A stretch of 64,000 nt of DNA from Dyadobacter sp. SG02. GTDB lineage: Bacteria; Bacteroidota; Bacteroidia; Cytophagales; Spirosomataceae. The stretch spans positions 186,001-250,000 of the forward strand of contig NZ_FNYL01000001.1 in assembly GCF_900109045.1 (NCBI RefSeq), read 5' to 3'. Positions 1 to 8,574 of this stretch are shown in pieces. Made by a program: the position numbers and the translations under genes. The notes below the pieces were generated by a model, which was not told the origin of the DNA, ran no database searches, and worked only from the letters and a program-made list of their open reading frames with translations. Position 1 is the stretch's first letter. Every line of letters begins with the position of its first letter.

Positions 1-74
1 ATATGGACCAGTTTTACGATGTCGCCGCACGCAATGCGGCCACGCTCGTTATGGCCGTGATTGAGGAAAAGTAG
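1..74 (+). CDS. 3' end of a truncated gene, function unknown
   Basis: An open frame enters from the left edge and ends at TAG (72-74). The visible tail reads MDQFYDVAARNAATLVMAVI followed by EEK. Its codon use resembles the neighbouring genes and it would converge with the chloride channel gene, overlapping its 3' end by 26 bp. Only about 24 residues are visible, so no family can be named; the alanine-rich helical tail would suit an enzyme C-terminus. It could also be a chance frame. Confidence 0.4.
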   Translation, partial: MDQFYDVAARNAATLVMAVIEEK

Positions 75-1350
75 TTGCGGGCGCAGCCGCATGCTTAACC
101 TGATAGGTATAAACCGAATAGGGAAAAATAGCCGACGCCACCCATTTGGAAACGAGGCTTGCGATCACGATCGGGATGAAGAGAATGTAGTTATCGGCCA
201 GCGCGCACACGAGGAAAATCGAGGTAAATGGTGCGTGAATGCTGCCGCTTAGCACGGCTGCCATGCCTATCAGCACGAAATTGACGGGGATCAGGCCGAG
301 GCCGAAAAAGTGATTGAGTACCACGCAAACAATCAATCCCAGGAACGCACCGATAAACAGGCTCGGCGCAAAAACGCCCCCATCCCCTCCCGCACCGAGC
401 GTTACCGATGTCGCGATCGGCTTCAAGAGCAGTACCGCGAGCAAAGGCAGTATGATGGTTAAAGTGGGTGCATCGGCGTGGCGAAACACGTGTTTGATGC
501 CTTCGTAACCTTCTCCGTAAAGGTTTGGCACAAAGAAAATCATCGTGGAAATGAGCAGCGAGCCACCGATAATGCGCGCATAATCGTTTTGCAACGAACC
601 GAAGAATTTCTTACAAAACAGTACGCATTTGGTAAGGTACACCGAGTTGAGCCCCGCCAGCACGCCCAGCAGGATCATATAGGGCAACGCCTCGGTGTGC
701 CAGTTGGTGACGCTGAAATGAAAGACCTGTTTGTAAAAGAAAAACCGGGTAACGAGGTAAGAGGCCAGCACCGCGGTCACCACCGCCGCAGTGTGTAACT
801 TGCTTTTTCTGCGCGTAAAAACTTCAAATGCGAACAGAAAACCGGCAAGGGGCGCATTGAAGAGCGCCGTCACGCCCGCGGCCAGGCCTGCACATACGAG
901 GTCTGTACGGTATTTGCGCAGGTAACTCACTTTCCGGCTTGATAATGCGCCGATAGCCGCCGTCGACACGACCGTGGACACTTCAATTCCCGTGGAACCG
1001 CCAAAAATCACGGTCAGCAGACCATTGAAATAGTGGGAAGGAATTTTGTAGGCGGGCAAAGTGTGGGCATTTTTATTGATCGTGTCCAGCACTTCTTTGA
1101 TTCCCTTGTTGGCTTTGTTATGAAAAAGGAAATAGCGCAGCAAATGGATGGTAGTAAGGCCGATCAGCGGAATGATGAAGATCAGATAACGGTTATCCCG
1201 CAAATTTTCCAGGAACGACTCCTCGTAATGCTCGGTGATCACTTTGAGCGTATCGGCTACCAATGCCGACAAAACGCCGGTTACCGCTGCCGCAAGTATG
1301 ACCGCGACGACCCTTTGTGATTTTTTTACCTTATAAGAATTCAATTCCAT
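49..1350 (-). CDS. CLC-family chloride channel/antiporter
   Basis: A 433-aa polytopic membrane protein with the CLC plan of many hydrophobic helices. The gating region reads GGSTGIEVSTVVS near residues 116-128. Its Glu aligns with the gating glutamate of the canonical GREGP motif, although the flanking residues differ (GIEVS), a variant I recall from other Bacteroidota CLC proteins. Near residue 320 GAGGDGGVFAPSLFIGAFLG matches the GxFxP chloride-binding segment. There is no C-terminal CBS pair, so it is a short CLC. It probably moves chloride, or exchanges chloride and protons, across the inner membrane. No fluoride-type CLC signature was recognised. It is a single gene converging on the gene at the left edge. 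Confidence 0.88.
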   Translation of the reverse strand: MELNSYKVKKSQRVVAVILAAAVTGVLSALVADTLKVITEHYEESFLENLRDNRYLIFIIPLIGLTTIHLLRYFLFHNKANKGIKEVLDTINKNAHTLPAYKIPSHYFNGLLTVIFGGSTGIEVSTVVSTAAIGALSSRKVSYLRKYRTDLVCAGLAAGVTALFNAPLAGFLFAFEVFTRRKSKLHTAAVVTAVLASYLVTRFFFYKQVFHFSVTNWHTEALPYMILLGVLAGLNSVYLTKCVLFCKKFFGSLQNDYARIIGGSLLISTMIFFVPNLYGEGYEGIKHVFRHADAPTLTIILPLLAVLLLKPIATSVTLGAGGDGGVFAPSLFIGAFLGLIVCVVLNHFFGLGLIPVNFVLIGMAAVLSGSIHAPFTSIFLVCALADNYILFIPIVIASLVSKWVASAIFPYSVYTYQVKHAAAPATTFPQSRP

Positions 1351-1492
1351 CGCTGTATTTTAAATCTGGAAACGGGGTGCCTGCATTCAAAGGTAACGCG
1401 GACCGGTAGTTTTGACGTTCCCGCTCCTTTATAATTCACCAGTCGCGACCGCGCTGGCCGTTCATTGTCAACTCATTAAACGCACATAAACG

Positions 1493-2602
1493 ATGAAGAA
1501 AGTTTACTTCCTGTTGGCCGCACTTGCGGGGCTCGTGTTCCTGGCCAACACCTCGCGCGTGACCCGTGCCAAATACGGCATGGTGGTAGGTACACCCGAG
1601 ATCCGATCGATCAGCGGGCTGGCTTTCGGGCCGGACGGAGTGCTTCTTGTGGGTGATTCTAAAAGTGCGACGGTTTTCGCGATCGATACGAAGGATGCGA
1701 CGGCCAATGCGAACGCACAACCCATTGAAATCAAGAACATTGACCAGAAAATTGCCACATTACTGGGAACAGAAGCTGCGAACATCAGCATTCAGGACAT
1801 TGCGGTGAACCCGGTTTCCAAAAACATTTACTGCGCCGTGCAAAGTGCAGATGGTACACCGGTCCTGCTGAAAATTTCCGGTGACAAAATCGAAGCGGTG
1901 AGCACGAAAAATGTGCCGTTTTCGAGCCTCGCGCTGAATAATGCGCCTGCGGAGGACGCAAAAGACAAACGTGGCAATGCTGTACGGGTTTCTGCCATTT
2001 CGGATATCGGTTTTGCCGATGGTAAGGTGCTTGTGAGCGGGCTTTCCGGCCAGGAGTTCAATTCTACGTTTCGCAGTATTCCTTTCCCTTTTGCCAACAA
2101 ACAGGAACAGTCGACATTGGAAATTTACCACGCTGCACACGGCAAATACGAAACGCTGGCCCCGATCCGCACATTTACGACAGCTGAAATCAAGGGTAAA
2201 AAATACCTGGTAGCGAGCTACACCTGTACACCACTCGTACTTTTCCCGATGGACGAGCTGAAACCCGGCACGCACGTTAAAGGCCGCACCGTGGCCGAAA
2301 TGGGCAGTGGCAACTCGCCGATCGATATGGTGACCGTTAGCAAGGGCGGCGAGTCGTTCCTGATGATGTCCAACTCTTCACGCCCCGTTTTCAAGGTAAA
2401 ATACAAAAGCATCGAGGCGTACCAGGGCGCATTGACCACTCCTGTGGAAGAAAGTTTCGCAACGGCCGGCGTCGATTTCGTTTCATTGCCGGTCACGAAT
2501 GTGATCCAGATGGACAAGCTGGACGAATCGCGGATGGTAATCCTGCAACGCCGCTCCAACGGCAGCCTCGACCTCTGGACTTCAAGTGAAAGGTATTTGT
2601 AA
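1493..2602 (+). CDS. Secreted beta-propeller-like protein of unknown function
   Basis: 369 aa with a signal peptide or N-terminal anchor (MKKVYFLLAALAGLVFLA, then NTS). The body is strand-rich and repetitive with segments such as SGLAFGPDGVLLVGDS, SISDIGFADGKVLVSG-like and NIYCAVQS, typical of NHL/SMP-30-like propellers. No catalytic motif stands out. A periplasmic or extracytoplasmic location is inferred. Its last 17 bp overlap the likely GTG start of the following lipoprotein gene, which suggests translational coupling and a joint envelope role. The substrate is unknown. Confidence 0.6.
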   Translation: MKKVYFLLAALAGLVFLANTSRVTRAKYGMVVGTPEIRSISGLAFGPDGVLLVGDSKSATVFAIDTKDATANANAQPIEIKNIDQKIATLLGTEAANISIQDIAVNPVSKNIYCAVQSADGTPVLLKISGDKIEAVSTKNVPFSSLALNNAPAEDAKDKRGNAVRVSAISDIGFADGKVLVSGLSGQEFNSTFRSIPFPFANKQEQSTLEIYHAAHGKYETLAPIRTFTTAEIKGKKYLVASYTCTPLVLFPMDELKPGTHVKGRTVAEMGSGNSPIDMVTVSKGGESFLMMSNSSRPVFKVKYKSIEAYQGALTTPVEESFATAGVDFVSLPVTNVIQMDKLDESRMVILQRRSNGSLDLWTSSERYL

Positions 2603-3707
2603 AATCCCGGTGAAAAGATTGGTCAGGCTGGCGTACATCTCCGGCCTGACTTTTTTTGTATGCCTTTTCAGCTGCCGCCAGAAAACCAGTGATCAACCGA
2701 TTGCTATTCAATGGCAAAACGAACAGGCCGTTGCCCTAAGCATTCCGGCGGCATTTGCATCAGATATTCCGGACGATTCGGTCTCTTTATTATTAACACT
2801 CAATATCGCCGGTCAGCAAAATCCGGTGCCCATTCTCGGCTCGTTCGAGCGCAGAGAAGGTGGGTTATTGTTCCGACCTATGATTCCCTTCACGCGCGGA
2901 ATGCGTTACGAAGTGCGCGTAAGAGGCACGCATGCGGAAGATTTTGAAATCCCGCAAAACAATGCCGGTAATGCGCCAAATGTAACGGTCATTTATCCTT
3001 CGGCCGACACGCTGCCCGAAAACCTGCTGAAAATCTACCTGCATTTCGACCAGCCCATGCGGGAAGGAATGTCTGGGAGGTATGTCAAATTGGTCAGAAA
3101 CAACCGCGATACCATCGACGGCGCATTCCTGGATTTGCAACCCGAACTCTGGAACCCCGGGCGAACGGTGCTTACGCTCTGGCTCGATCCCGGGCGGATC
3201 AAACGTGATTTACAGCCGAACAAACGGCTCGGCGCACCGATGCAGCGCGGTACGCATTACCGGGTCGTCGTCGCACAGGCGTGGACGGACGCGCGCAGGA
3301 AGCAACTGGCAAAACCCTATCAAAAAGCATTTGTTACCGTTACGAAGGATTCGCTTTCGCCTCAACCTGCGCAATGGACGCTGGTATCACCCACACAGGC
3401 GACCAGAGAGCCATTGAAAATCGATTTTAAAGAGGCGTTGGATCACAGCCTGCTGGCAGAAGTATTTGCCATACAGGACAATACCGGCGCAAAAATACCG
3501 GGCCGGTGGGAAACCGGGCCTTTTGAAAAGCATTGCAGTTTTATACCGGATGAAAACTGGAAGTCAGGTTCGTACCAACTCCTGATCGAACCGAGGCTGG
3601 AAGACCTCGCTGGAAATAACCTGGTGCGGCCTTTCGATAGGGATGTCTCCAGAAGTTCAGAGGCTGTTACCGGAAAGATTGCCGTGCTACCCTTTCAAAT
3701 TAAATAG
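2586..3707 (+). CDS. Lipoprotein with bacterial Ig-like domains
   Basis: A lipoprotein signal is clear: basic start, hydrophobic stretch LAYISGLTFFVCLFSC ending in a lipobox Cys, then RQKTSD. The mature part has repeated strand-rich modules, including LKIYLHFDQPM and LKIDFKEALD, which resemble SbsA/Big-type Ig-like domains with the usual 'edge-strand plus DxAGN' ending (LEDLAGNNL near residue 340). The start is GTG at 2586, overlapping the upstream gene; GTG at 2610 is an alternative that still leaves a complete signal peptide. A terminator-like hairpin lies inside the signal-peptide codons. Its stop codon directly abuts the stop of the convergent response regulator gene. Function unknown; probably envelope or surface attached. 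Confidence 0.62.
   Translation: MKGICKIPVKRLVRLAYISGLTFFVCLFSCRQKTSDQPIAIQWQNEQAVALSIPAAFASDIPDDSVSLLLTLNIAGQQNPVPILGSFERREGGLLFRPMIPFTRGMRYEVRVRGTHAEDFEIPQNNAGNAPNVTVIYPSADTLPENLLKIYLHFDQPMREGMSGRYVKLVRNNRDTIDGAFLDLQPELWNPGRTVLTLWLDPGRIKRDLQPNKRLGAPMQRGTHYRVVVAQAWTDARRKQLAKPYQKAFVTVTKDSLSPQPAQWTLVSPTQATREPLKIDFKEALDHSLLAEVFAIQDNTGAKIPGRWETGPFEKHCSFIPDENWKSGSYQLLIEPRLEDLAGNNLVRPFDRDVSRSSEAVTGKIAVLPFQIK
2622..2657 (+). terminator. Intrinsic-terminator-like hairpin inside a coding region
   Basis: GTCAGGCTGG (2622-2631) pairs with CCGGCCTGAC (2641-2650) over 10 bp with one G-U, a 9-nt loop, and a run of seven T (2651-2657). It lies just after the stop of the propeller gene but within the signal-peptide codons of the lipoprotein, so it could attenuate the second gene. 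Confidence 0.6.
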
Positions 3708-4427
3708 CTACCGGTTCTTATCCATTAGCCTTCGGTTCACCACTTGCTCAATGACCTGCTCCCGGTAGTTACGACTGATGGGAATGCGGTGGGGCTGAAT
3801 GAAGATTTCGTTGCCGTCAATCCCTTCAATTTTGCCGATCGAGACGATGTAGGATTTGTGAATGCGGATAAAATGCCGGCTATCGAGGTTTTGCTCCAAA
3901 TGTTTAAGGTTGAGCAACGTAATGTACTTGCCTTTGCGCGTGTGGATCGTGACGTAATTTTGAAGGCCCTCGATGTACAGAATGTCGTCAAAAAAGATCT
4001 TCTCATATTTGCTACCACATTTGATGAAAAAGTAATCTTCCTCCGCCTTCGACGTTGCGGATTTGGTGAGCAGTTTGTGATAGTCGCGTGCCTTGCTCGC
4101 CGATTTGAAAAAACGTTCGAAAGTGACCGGTTTGAGGAGGTAATCCATCACATTGAGCTGAAAACCTTCCAATGCGTAACTTGGGTAGGCCGTAGTAATG
4201 ATGGCCATGGGTGGGTTTTGTACGATTTTCAGGAAGTCGATGCCGCTCATTTTGGGCATTTGAATGTCAAGGAAAATCAGGTCGACCGGCTCGCGGTCCA
4301 TCAGGCTCATGAGCTCCACCGGATTTTCGCAAACGCCCGTCAGTTTCAGGAAATCCACCTCCTTCACGTAATCCGCCAACCCTTCCCGAGCGAGCGGCTC
4401 ATCATCGATTATCACACAGTTGATCAT
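3708..4427 (-). CDS. LytTR-family response regulator
   Basis: 239 aa. The N-terminal receiver domain has the acidic pair D8/D9, phospho-acceptor D54 in LIFLDIQMPKMSG and the LLKP lysine motif near residue 102. The C-terminal LytTR domain starts near residue 130 and contains YIEGLQNYVTI and HKSYIVS, typical of AgrA/LytR-type DNA-binding domains. The start ATG follows the histidine kinase stop with no gap, so the two are co-transcribed and probably form a cognate pair. It is expected to bind direct repeats upstream of envelope or stress genes; targets unknown. Confidence 0.93.
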   Translation of the reverse strand: MINCVIIDDEPLAREGLADYVKEVDFLKLTGVCENPVELMSLMDREPVDLIFLDIQMPKMSGIDFLKIVQNPPMAIITTAYPSYALEGFQLNVMDYLLKPVTFERFFKSASKARDYHKLLTKSATSKAEEDYFFIKCGSKYEKIFFDDILYIEGLQNYVTIHTRKGKYITLLNLKHLEQNLDSRHFIRIHKSYIVSIGKIEGIDGNEIFIQPHRIPISRNYREQVIEQVVNRRLMDKNR

Positions 4428-5588
4428 CTATCCTACCTGATTTAAAGACATTTGAGCTGTTTCCCCAATTTCCAACCTTTCCAATTCTACCTCAAAATGA
4501 ACGCTAAACCGGCCCGCATCGCGCCGGATATCCAGATGGTATTTTCCCGGATAAATCAGGTCCAGCCGCCGCCGAACGTTTTTCAGGCCAATCCCGCCGT
4601 AGTTGACTACCTCCATGGCTTCATCGTCCGAAATGCTGTTACTGAGGTTAAATTTGAGGCTCATGTTATCAATCCGCAAATCGCCCCGGATCCAGTTCCG
4701 TGCATCATTGTTCCTTGAAACATGCTTGAATGCATTTTCCATGAAAGTCATGAGGATAAACGGTGCAATACCCGGCTGTCCGTCGAAATGCTCCTGCACA
4801 TCGAAAACTACTTCAAGATTGTCGTTTTGCCGCAACTTTTCCAGTTCGATAAAATTTTCAAGATAGGCTATTTCCTTGCCCAGCGGGATCTGATGATCGT
4901 TGCATTCATACAGCTGATGGCGGAGCAGTTCGGAAAACTTCGCCAGCGACGCCGACGCCATATCGGGGTTTTTATGGATCAGGAAAAAGATCGAATTGAT
5001 ACTGTTAAAAAGAAAATGCGGGTTGAACTGGTATTTGAGGAAATTCAGCTCGGTTTCCAGTTTTTCCTTTTCCAGCATTTGCTGCCTTCGTTGTGTTTGG
5101 AGCCAGTTTTTGGCCAGTTTGATACTCATTGCGAATGTCATTGCCGCAACCGTGGACGACAAGGGCCCGCCAAGCATCATATGAAAAAACGCGTAGTTAC
5201 CAGCCCCGAAGAACGCTTCCAGCGTTTTACCCGAAGCCCAGGCACTGAGGTAGTAGCCGGGGACGATCATGGCCGCCGTCGCGAGGATCGTGAGTAGCAA
5301 AAATGTAAGAAACTGGGCATATCTACCCTTTTCAAGGTAACGCGGGACGAGGAAATACAGATTGAAATACACGGCCAGCGCCTGCCCTGTTACGTAAAAA
5401 AGGAATTTGATAACCGAAGTCGTAAACAGTGCCTCCAACACTTTGACCGGATTTCCCAGCGCAACCACCCACCATATATAATGATAGACGATCCAAAAGG
5501 GAATGTGGTAGAGCTTGTACCTGAAAAACCAATGCGCCCGCACAGGCGGAGAGGCAAAATCCGGGTCGGAATGGGGCTGGGCGGTCAT
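4428..5588 (-). CDS. LytS-type sensor histidine kinase
   Basis: 386 aa from ATG 5588; a GTG at 5612 would add eight residues. Four hydrophobic helices occupy the N-terminal half, without an obvious extracytoplasmic sensor domain, followed by a short coiled coil. The His_kinase domain has FLKYQFNPHFLFNSINSIF, in which the His after NP is the phosphorylation site. A degenerate HATPase segment follows (FILMTFMENAFKHV, GGIGLKNVRRRLDL). This is the usual Bacteroidota LytS layout and pairs with the adjacent LytTR regulator. The ligand is unknown. Confidence 0.92.
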   Translation of the reverse strand: MTAQPHSDPDFASPPVRAHWFFRYKLYHIPFWIVYHYIWWVVALGNPVKVLEALFTTSVIKFLFYVTGQALAVYFNLYFLVPRYLEKGRYAQFLTFLLLTILATAAMIVPGYYLSAWASGKTLEAFFGAGNYAFFHMMLGGPLSSTVAAMTFAMSIKLAKNWLQTQRRQQMLEKEKLETELNFLKYQFNPHFLFNSINSIFFLIHKNPDMASASLAKFSELLRHQLYECNDHQIPLGKEIAYLENFIELEKLRQNDNLEVVFDVQEHFDGQPGIAPFILMTFMENAFKHVSRNNDARNWIRGDLRIDNMSLKFNLSNSISDDEAMEVVNYGGIGLKNVRRRLDLIYPGKYHLDIRRDAGRFSVHFEVELERLEIGETAQMSLNQVG

Positions 5589-5642
5589 GAAAGCAATTGG
5601 TATACTACCCACAATTTACGGGAATAAGCGCGAAATAGGTAC

Positions 5643-5697
5643 CTGCTGTACCAAACGACGGAAATAATTGATAAACTGTCGGCGCTGCTATACCAAA
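5643..5697. promoter_or_regulatory. Direct repeat CTGCTRTACCAAA upstream of LytS operon
   Basis: CTGCTGTACCAAA (5643-5655) and CTGCTATACCAAA (5685-5697) match at 12 of 13 positions and are exactly 42 bp apart, four helical turns. They lie just upstream of the kinase start on the opposite strand. An activator-binding site, perhaps for the LytTR regulator itself, is inferred. Confidence 0.4.
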
Positions 5698-5731
5698 AGA
5701 CCCGGTGGATTCCATCGTCCACCGGGTCTTT
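5696..5731 (-). terminator. Rho-independent terminator
   Basis: A perfect 14-bp stem (5696-5709 with 5718-5731, core GACCCGGTGGA) with an 8-nt loop. Read leftward it ends in TCTTTT, so it terminates the small gene at 5755-6066. The A/T ends of the stem may also let it act rightward. Confidence 0.88.
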
Positions 5732-5754
5732 ATTCCAAATTCTCTTGCTAAAAG

Positions 5755-6066
5755 CTAAGTCAGCGTAACGCCGCAAGGACATGCCGAGCTGGCCCTCGTC
5801 TTGGTATTGTATTCCAATTTCAGCTTCTTGCCTTTCTCGTCCGCCTCTTCCAGCAGTTCGAAAGTACGGCGCTCGCCAAGCATCAGAAGCGATTGGAAAA
5901 GAACGCCGGCATATTTACTCTCTTCGCTAGCGGGGCCTTTTTCCTTGGCGAGATCATTGTAGTGTCCGAAAAGATCTTTTCCTTTTCCCATGATTTTATA
6001 TTTTGCTTTGAATTTCAGAACCTTAGTTTCAGCGTCAAAAAGCACGTTGAAATTCTCTTCTGCCAA
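5755..6066 (-). CDS. Small protein of unknown function
   Basis: 103 aa, charged and rich in Lys and Glu, with no signal peptide or membrane segment. It begins MAEENFNVLFDAETKVLKFK from a TTG start codon; no ATG lies nearby in frame. The C-terminus contains ACPCG, a possible metal or disulfide site. It is a single gene with a strong terminator right after it, which supports it being real. I do not recognise the family. Confidence 0.6.
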   Translation of the reverse strand: MAEENFNVLFDAETKVLKFKAKYKIMGKGKDLFGHYNDLAKEKGPASEESKYAGVLFQSLLMLGERRTFELLEEADEKGKKLKLEYNTKTRASSACPCGVTLT

Positions 6067-6149
6067 TTTAGAAAAATAATCATAAAAAATCTCAAAAAAT
6101 GCATGCCAAAGTGCGGCGGCAAGCCGCCTTGACCGCCGGCCAGCGGCAG

Positions 6150-6782
6150 TCAGAGGTCGGAGGTCGGTTTCCCCTTCCTCTCACTCAGCGCGCCCCGCAT
6201 ATTCTGAAACGTTTCGATCGGCGCGCGGCAGGCAAACATATTGACTACATGCGCCGGAATGTAGCCTCCCGGATCGACTTGCAGCGTGTATTCAACCCAT
6301 ACTTTGCCATTTGGCAACGGGCGGATCAGCCACCGGTTTACGGATGCATTGATCCGCACAACGCCTTCGCGTACAGGTACGACGCCCGGTACCGCCGGTG
6401 CTTCTACGGTCACGACATCACTATTTTCATGCTTTATGATCTTCAAATGCGTTACAAAGTCGCGGTTATCCAGAGGCCACGGCAAACTTACCTCCGTGTG
6501 GTAAAACAACTCGGTATCCGAAACCTTTTTGATCAGCTTACACGACTTGGTATGGCAAACCCATCGCTCGGCAGCCTTAACGTCCAGCAACAATGCAAGG
6601 ACTTCGTCTACGCCCGCATCCAGCACAGATTCCGCTTTCATGGCTTTGATCTTCGAATCGGGTACTGACCTGGCATACACTTTAATTCCGTCACGCGCGG
6701 CCACACGCTTCCATTCCGCCTGCGCGAGTGCCTGCGTAACACACAGGTAAAGAGCCGATAAAGCGAGTATCAAGTACCTCAT
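6150..6782 (-). CDS. Secreted START-domain (lipid-transfer-like) protein
   Basis: 210 aa with a signal peptide (MRYLILALSALYLCVTQALA, then QAEWKR). The rest fits a START/Bet v1-like fold: WKRVAARDGIKVYARS near the start, the conserved VLALLLDVKAAERWV segment near residue 65, SLPWPLDNRDFV near 100, and the C-terminal helix region PAHVVNMFACRAPIETFQNM. START domains bind hydrophobic ligands such as lipids. A periplasmic location follows from the signal peptide. It is monocistronic; the ligand is unknown. Confidence 0.82.
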   Translation of the reverse strand: MRYLILALSALYLCVTQALAQAEWKRVAARDGIKVYARSVPDSKIKAMKAESVLDAGVDEVLALLLDVKAAERWVCHTKSCKLIKKVSDTELFYHTEVSLPWPLDNRDFVTHLKIIKHENSDVVTVEAPAVPGVVPVREGVVRINASVNRWLIRPLPNGKVWVEYTLQVDPGGYIPAHVVNMFACRAPIETFQNMRGALSERKGKPTSDL

Positions 6783-6922
6783 AACGGCACAAAATTCTCA
6801 CTTCATCGACCATTACCGAAGCCCATTCCGCCCCTGATGCCGGAAAGCATGTTTCAACTGACAGAATGCATGTTTGAGCTGATGATTGTTGATTGCTGCC
6901 GGTAGATCATCGTACAGTTAAA

Positions 6923-6943
6923 AAGTTGGCAGTTTGCCAACTT
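6923..6943. promoter_or_regulatory. 21-bp palindrome, likely operator of HigA-like gene
   Basis: AAGTTGGCA and TGCCAACTT form a perfect 9-bp inverted repeat with a 3-nt spacer, 63 bp before the start at 7006. A TTTG inside it (6933-6936) lies 18 bp before TACACTAC (6955-6962), a possible -33/-7 pair, so a bound repressor would cover the promoter. Confidence 0.6.
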
Positions 6944-7005
6944 GCATTTATTTTTACACTACTCATGCAGAATACGACCACATTAATGCAGAAACAATCT
7001 GAACA

Positions 7006-7395
7006 ATGGAAAAGACACAATGGTATTTGATTGAAACCGAAGACGAATACGAGAAAGCACTTAGCCGGTACGATGAGGTAAAACATTCGGCAAAAGGATC
7101 TGAGGAACACAAAGAAAAAATGCTTCTTGTTCACCTGATCAGCGAATACGAGAAGAGCTTTCGCATCGACGTCCAGGTTGACCCCGTTGAGGTGATCAAG
7201 ATCAGAATGGAGGACTTTGGCTATAAACCGGCCGATTTGGCTCAGGTTTATGGTGATAAAGGGACTGTTAGTAAGGTTTTAAATTACAAACAGGCCCTTT
7301 CGCTTTCGATGATCCGTAAATTCAGTCAGCTATTGCGCATTCCTGCCGAGTTATTAATCCCCGAATATTCGTTGAAAGGCGTTCGGCAGCGCTAA
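7006..7395 (+). CDS. HigA-like helix-turn-helix antitoxin/regulator
   Basis: 129 aa. The N-terminal half is charged and helical (YLIETEDEYEKALSRYDEVK). The C-terminal half is an XRE-type HTH, with IRMEDFGYKPADLAQVYGDK, then GTVSKVLNYKQALSLSMIRK as recognition region, ending LLRIPAELLIPEY, which is typical of HigA. No HigB-like toxin ORF is present upstream (6783-7005), and the downstream neighbour is the convergent porV-like gene, overlapping by 4 bp. It is therefore an orphan, either a solitary regulator or the survivor of a decayed toxin-antitoxin pair. Autoregulation through the palindrome is likely. Confidence 0.85.
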   Translation: MEKTQWYLIETEDEYEKALSRYDEVKHSAKGSEEHKEKMLLVHLISEYEKSFRIDVQVDPVEVIKIRMEDFGYKPADLAQVYGDKGTVSKVLNYKQALSLSMIRKFSQLLRIPAELLIPEYSLKGVRQR

Positions 7396-8474
7396 AAATC
7401 AACCGAGGCTGATACCTTATACGTATCTTTCAAAGGGCTACCGGAGTCGGTGGGTATGATGTATGCGAAATCGAGCGAATAGTGTTTCAGGAAACGCACG
7501 CCGGCGCCCGCGGTGAAGAATTTACGGTTTCCTTTCACTTTGTTTTCGGCATAATAGCCCCCGCGGAGCGCGAATTGGTTTTTGTACAAATATTCGGCAC
7601 CCATCGCCACGACGATTTCCTGCATTTCCTCCTTGAAACCTCCGGGCGCATCGGAAAATGACTGGATAATACCTTTCAGATAAGGTTTCTGATTCACATT
7701 CCGGCCAGATACAGGCGTCGGCACCAGCAACTTTCCAGCTTCGGCGGTCACATTCAGCTTGTGCTGCCCGTTGGCTGTATACGAAAAGCCACCTCCTAGT
7801 CTTAGCGTCGTTGGCAGAAAGAATTCAAAGTTCGGTCCATAATTCATCTTCGGGCCAATATTGACAAGCGTAGCGCCGACCGTCCAAATCATATTTTCAT
7901 CACCTTCCGCATCCGACGCGACACTTTTGTAATAAACTCCGACATCGCCGGCCACCGCACGCGCAGGTTTCAGCACCGCACCAGACACAACAGCACCGCC
8001 AATATTCGACGAGACATATTTGAGCGTCATACCCGCTGAAAAATGGCTTCCCAATTGCCTGGCATACGATCCGCTGAAAGCAATGTCGCTGCCGCCAGAG
8101 TACGAAGATGCCGATGTAATCCCGGGAACGCTGAAATATTGGACAGAAGCACCTACTACCTGCCCGTTTCCTAATTTTTTGTAACCTGCGGCATAGCCCA
8201 GCCATTCACTATTGACCAAATAGGGCATCCACGGCGAGTACGTCGCTGTAACCCCGAAACTCCCGGGCGCATCTGCCAGCTTACCGACGTTCCAGATCGC
8301 CGAATTGGCATCGGCGCTCGTGGCCGTTCCCGCGTGGCCCATTCCTTCCGCCCGCGCGTCCGACGCCATCGTAAGAAAACTGCCGGCCGTCTCGGCAACG
8401 CGGTAATTTGTCTGGGAAAATGCATTCGTCATAACGCACGACAAGCATGCAAGCGTGAGCAGATTCGCTTTCAT
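7392..8474 (-). CDS. porV: PorV-like type IX secretion outer-membrane protein
   Basis: 360 aa with a signal peptide (MKANLLTLACLSCVMTNAFS, then Q). The conserved PorV/PorQ start follows: FLTMASDARAEGMGHAGTAT, SADANSAIWN and YSPWMPYLV. The remainder is a 14-strand-type beta-barrel with aromatic-rich strands ending in the C-terminal Phe. PorV (LptO) shuttles type IX cargo from the translocon to the attachment complex at the outer membrane. Several PorV paralogues can occur in one genome and no other T9SS gene is nearby, so this may be a paralogue rather than the core PorV. Confidence 0.82.
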   Translation of the reverse strand: MKANLLTLACLSCVMTNAFSQTNYRVAETAGSFLTMASDARAEGMGHAGTATSADANSAIWNVGKLADAPGSFGVTATYSPWMPYLVNSEWLGYAAGYKKLGNGQVVGASVQYFSVPGITSASSYSGGSDIAFSGSYARQLGSHFSAGMTLKYVSSNIGGAVVSGAVLKPARAVAGDVGVYYKSVASDAEGDENMIWTVGATLVNIGPKMNYGPNFEFFLPTTLRLGGGFSYTANGQHKLNVTAEAGKLLVPTPVSGRNVNQKPYLKGIIQSFSDAPGGFKEEMQEIVVAMGAEYLYKNQFALRGGYYAENKVKGNRKFFTAGAGVRFLKHYSLDFAYIIPTDSGSPLKDTYKVSASVDF

Positions 8475-8574
8475 AGGGGTTCAGATTTACGTTAAGAAAG
8501 TTTGTTAACGGTTACAAACTCAAAACGCGCCCTATTTTAGATTATTACTTGATTTACTTACATTATTAACATAC

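Noticed and set aside
3744..4445. 233-aa rightward open frame opposite the LytTR regulator
   Set aside because: It is the antisense of a clearly conserved response regulator and has no family signs of its own; high-GC codon structure opens such frames.
6783..7005. Possible HigB toxin upstream of the HigA-like gene
   Set aside because: No frame of toxin length or with RelE/HigB features is present on either strand.
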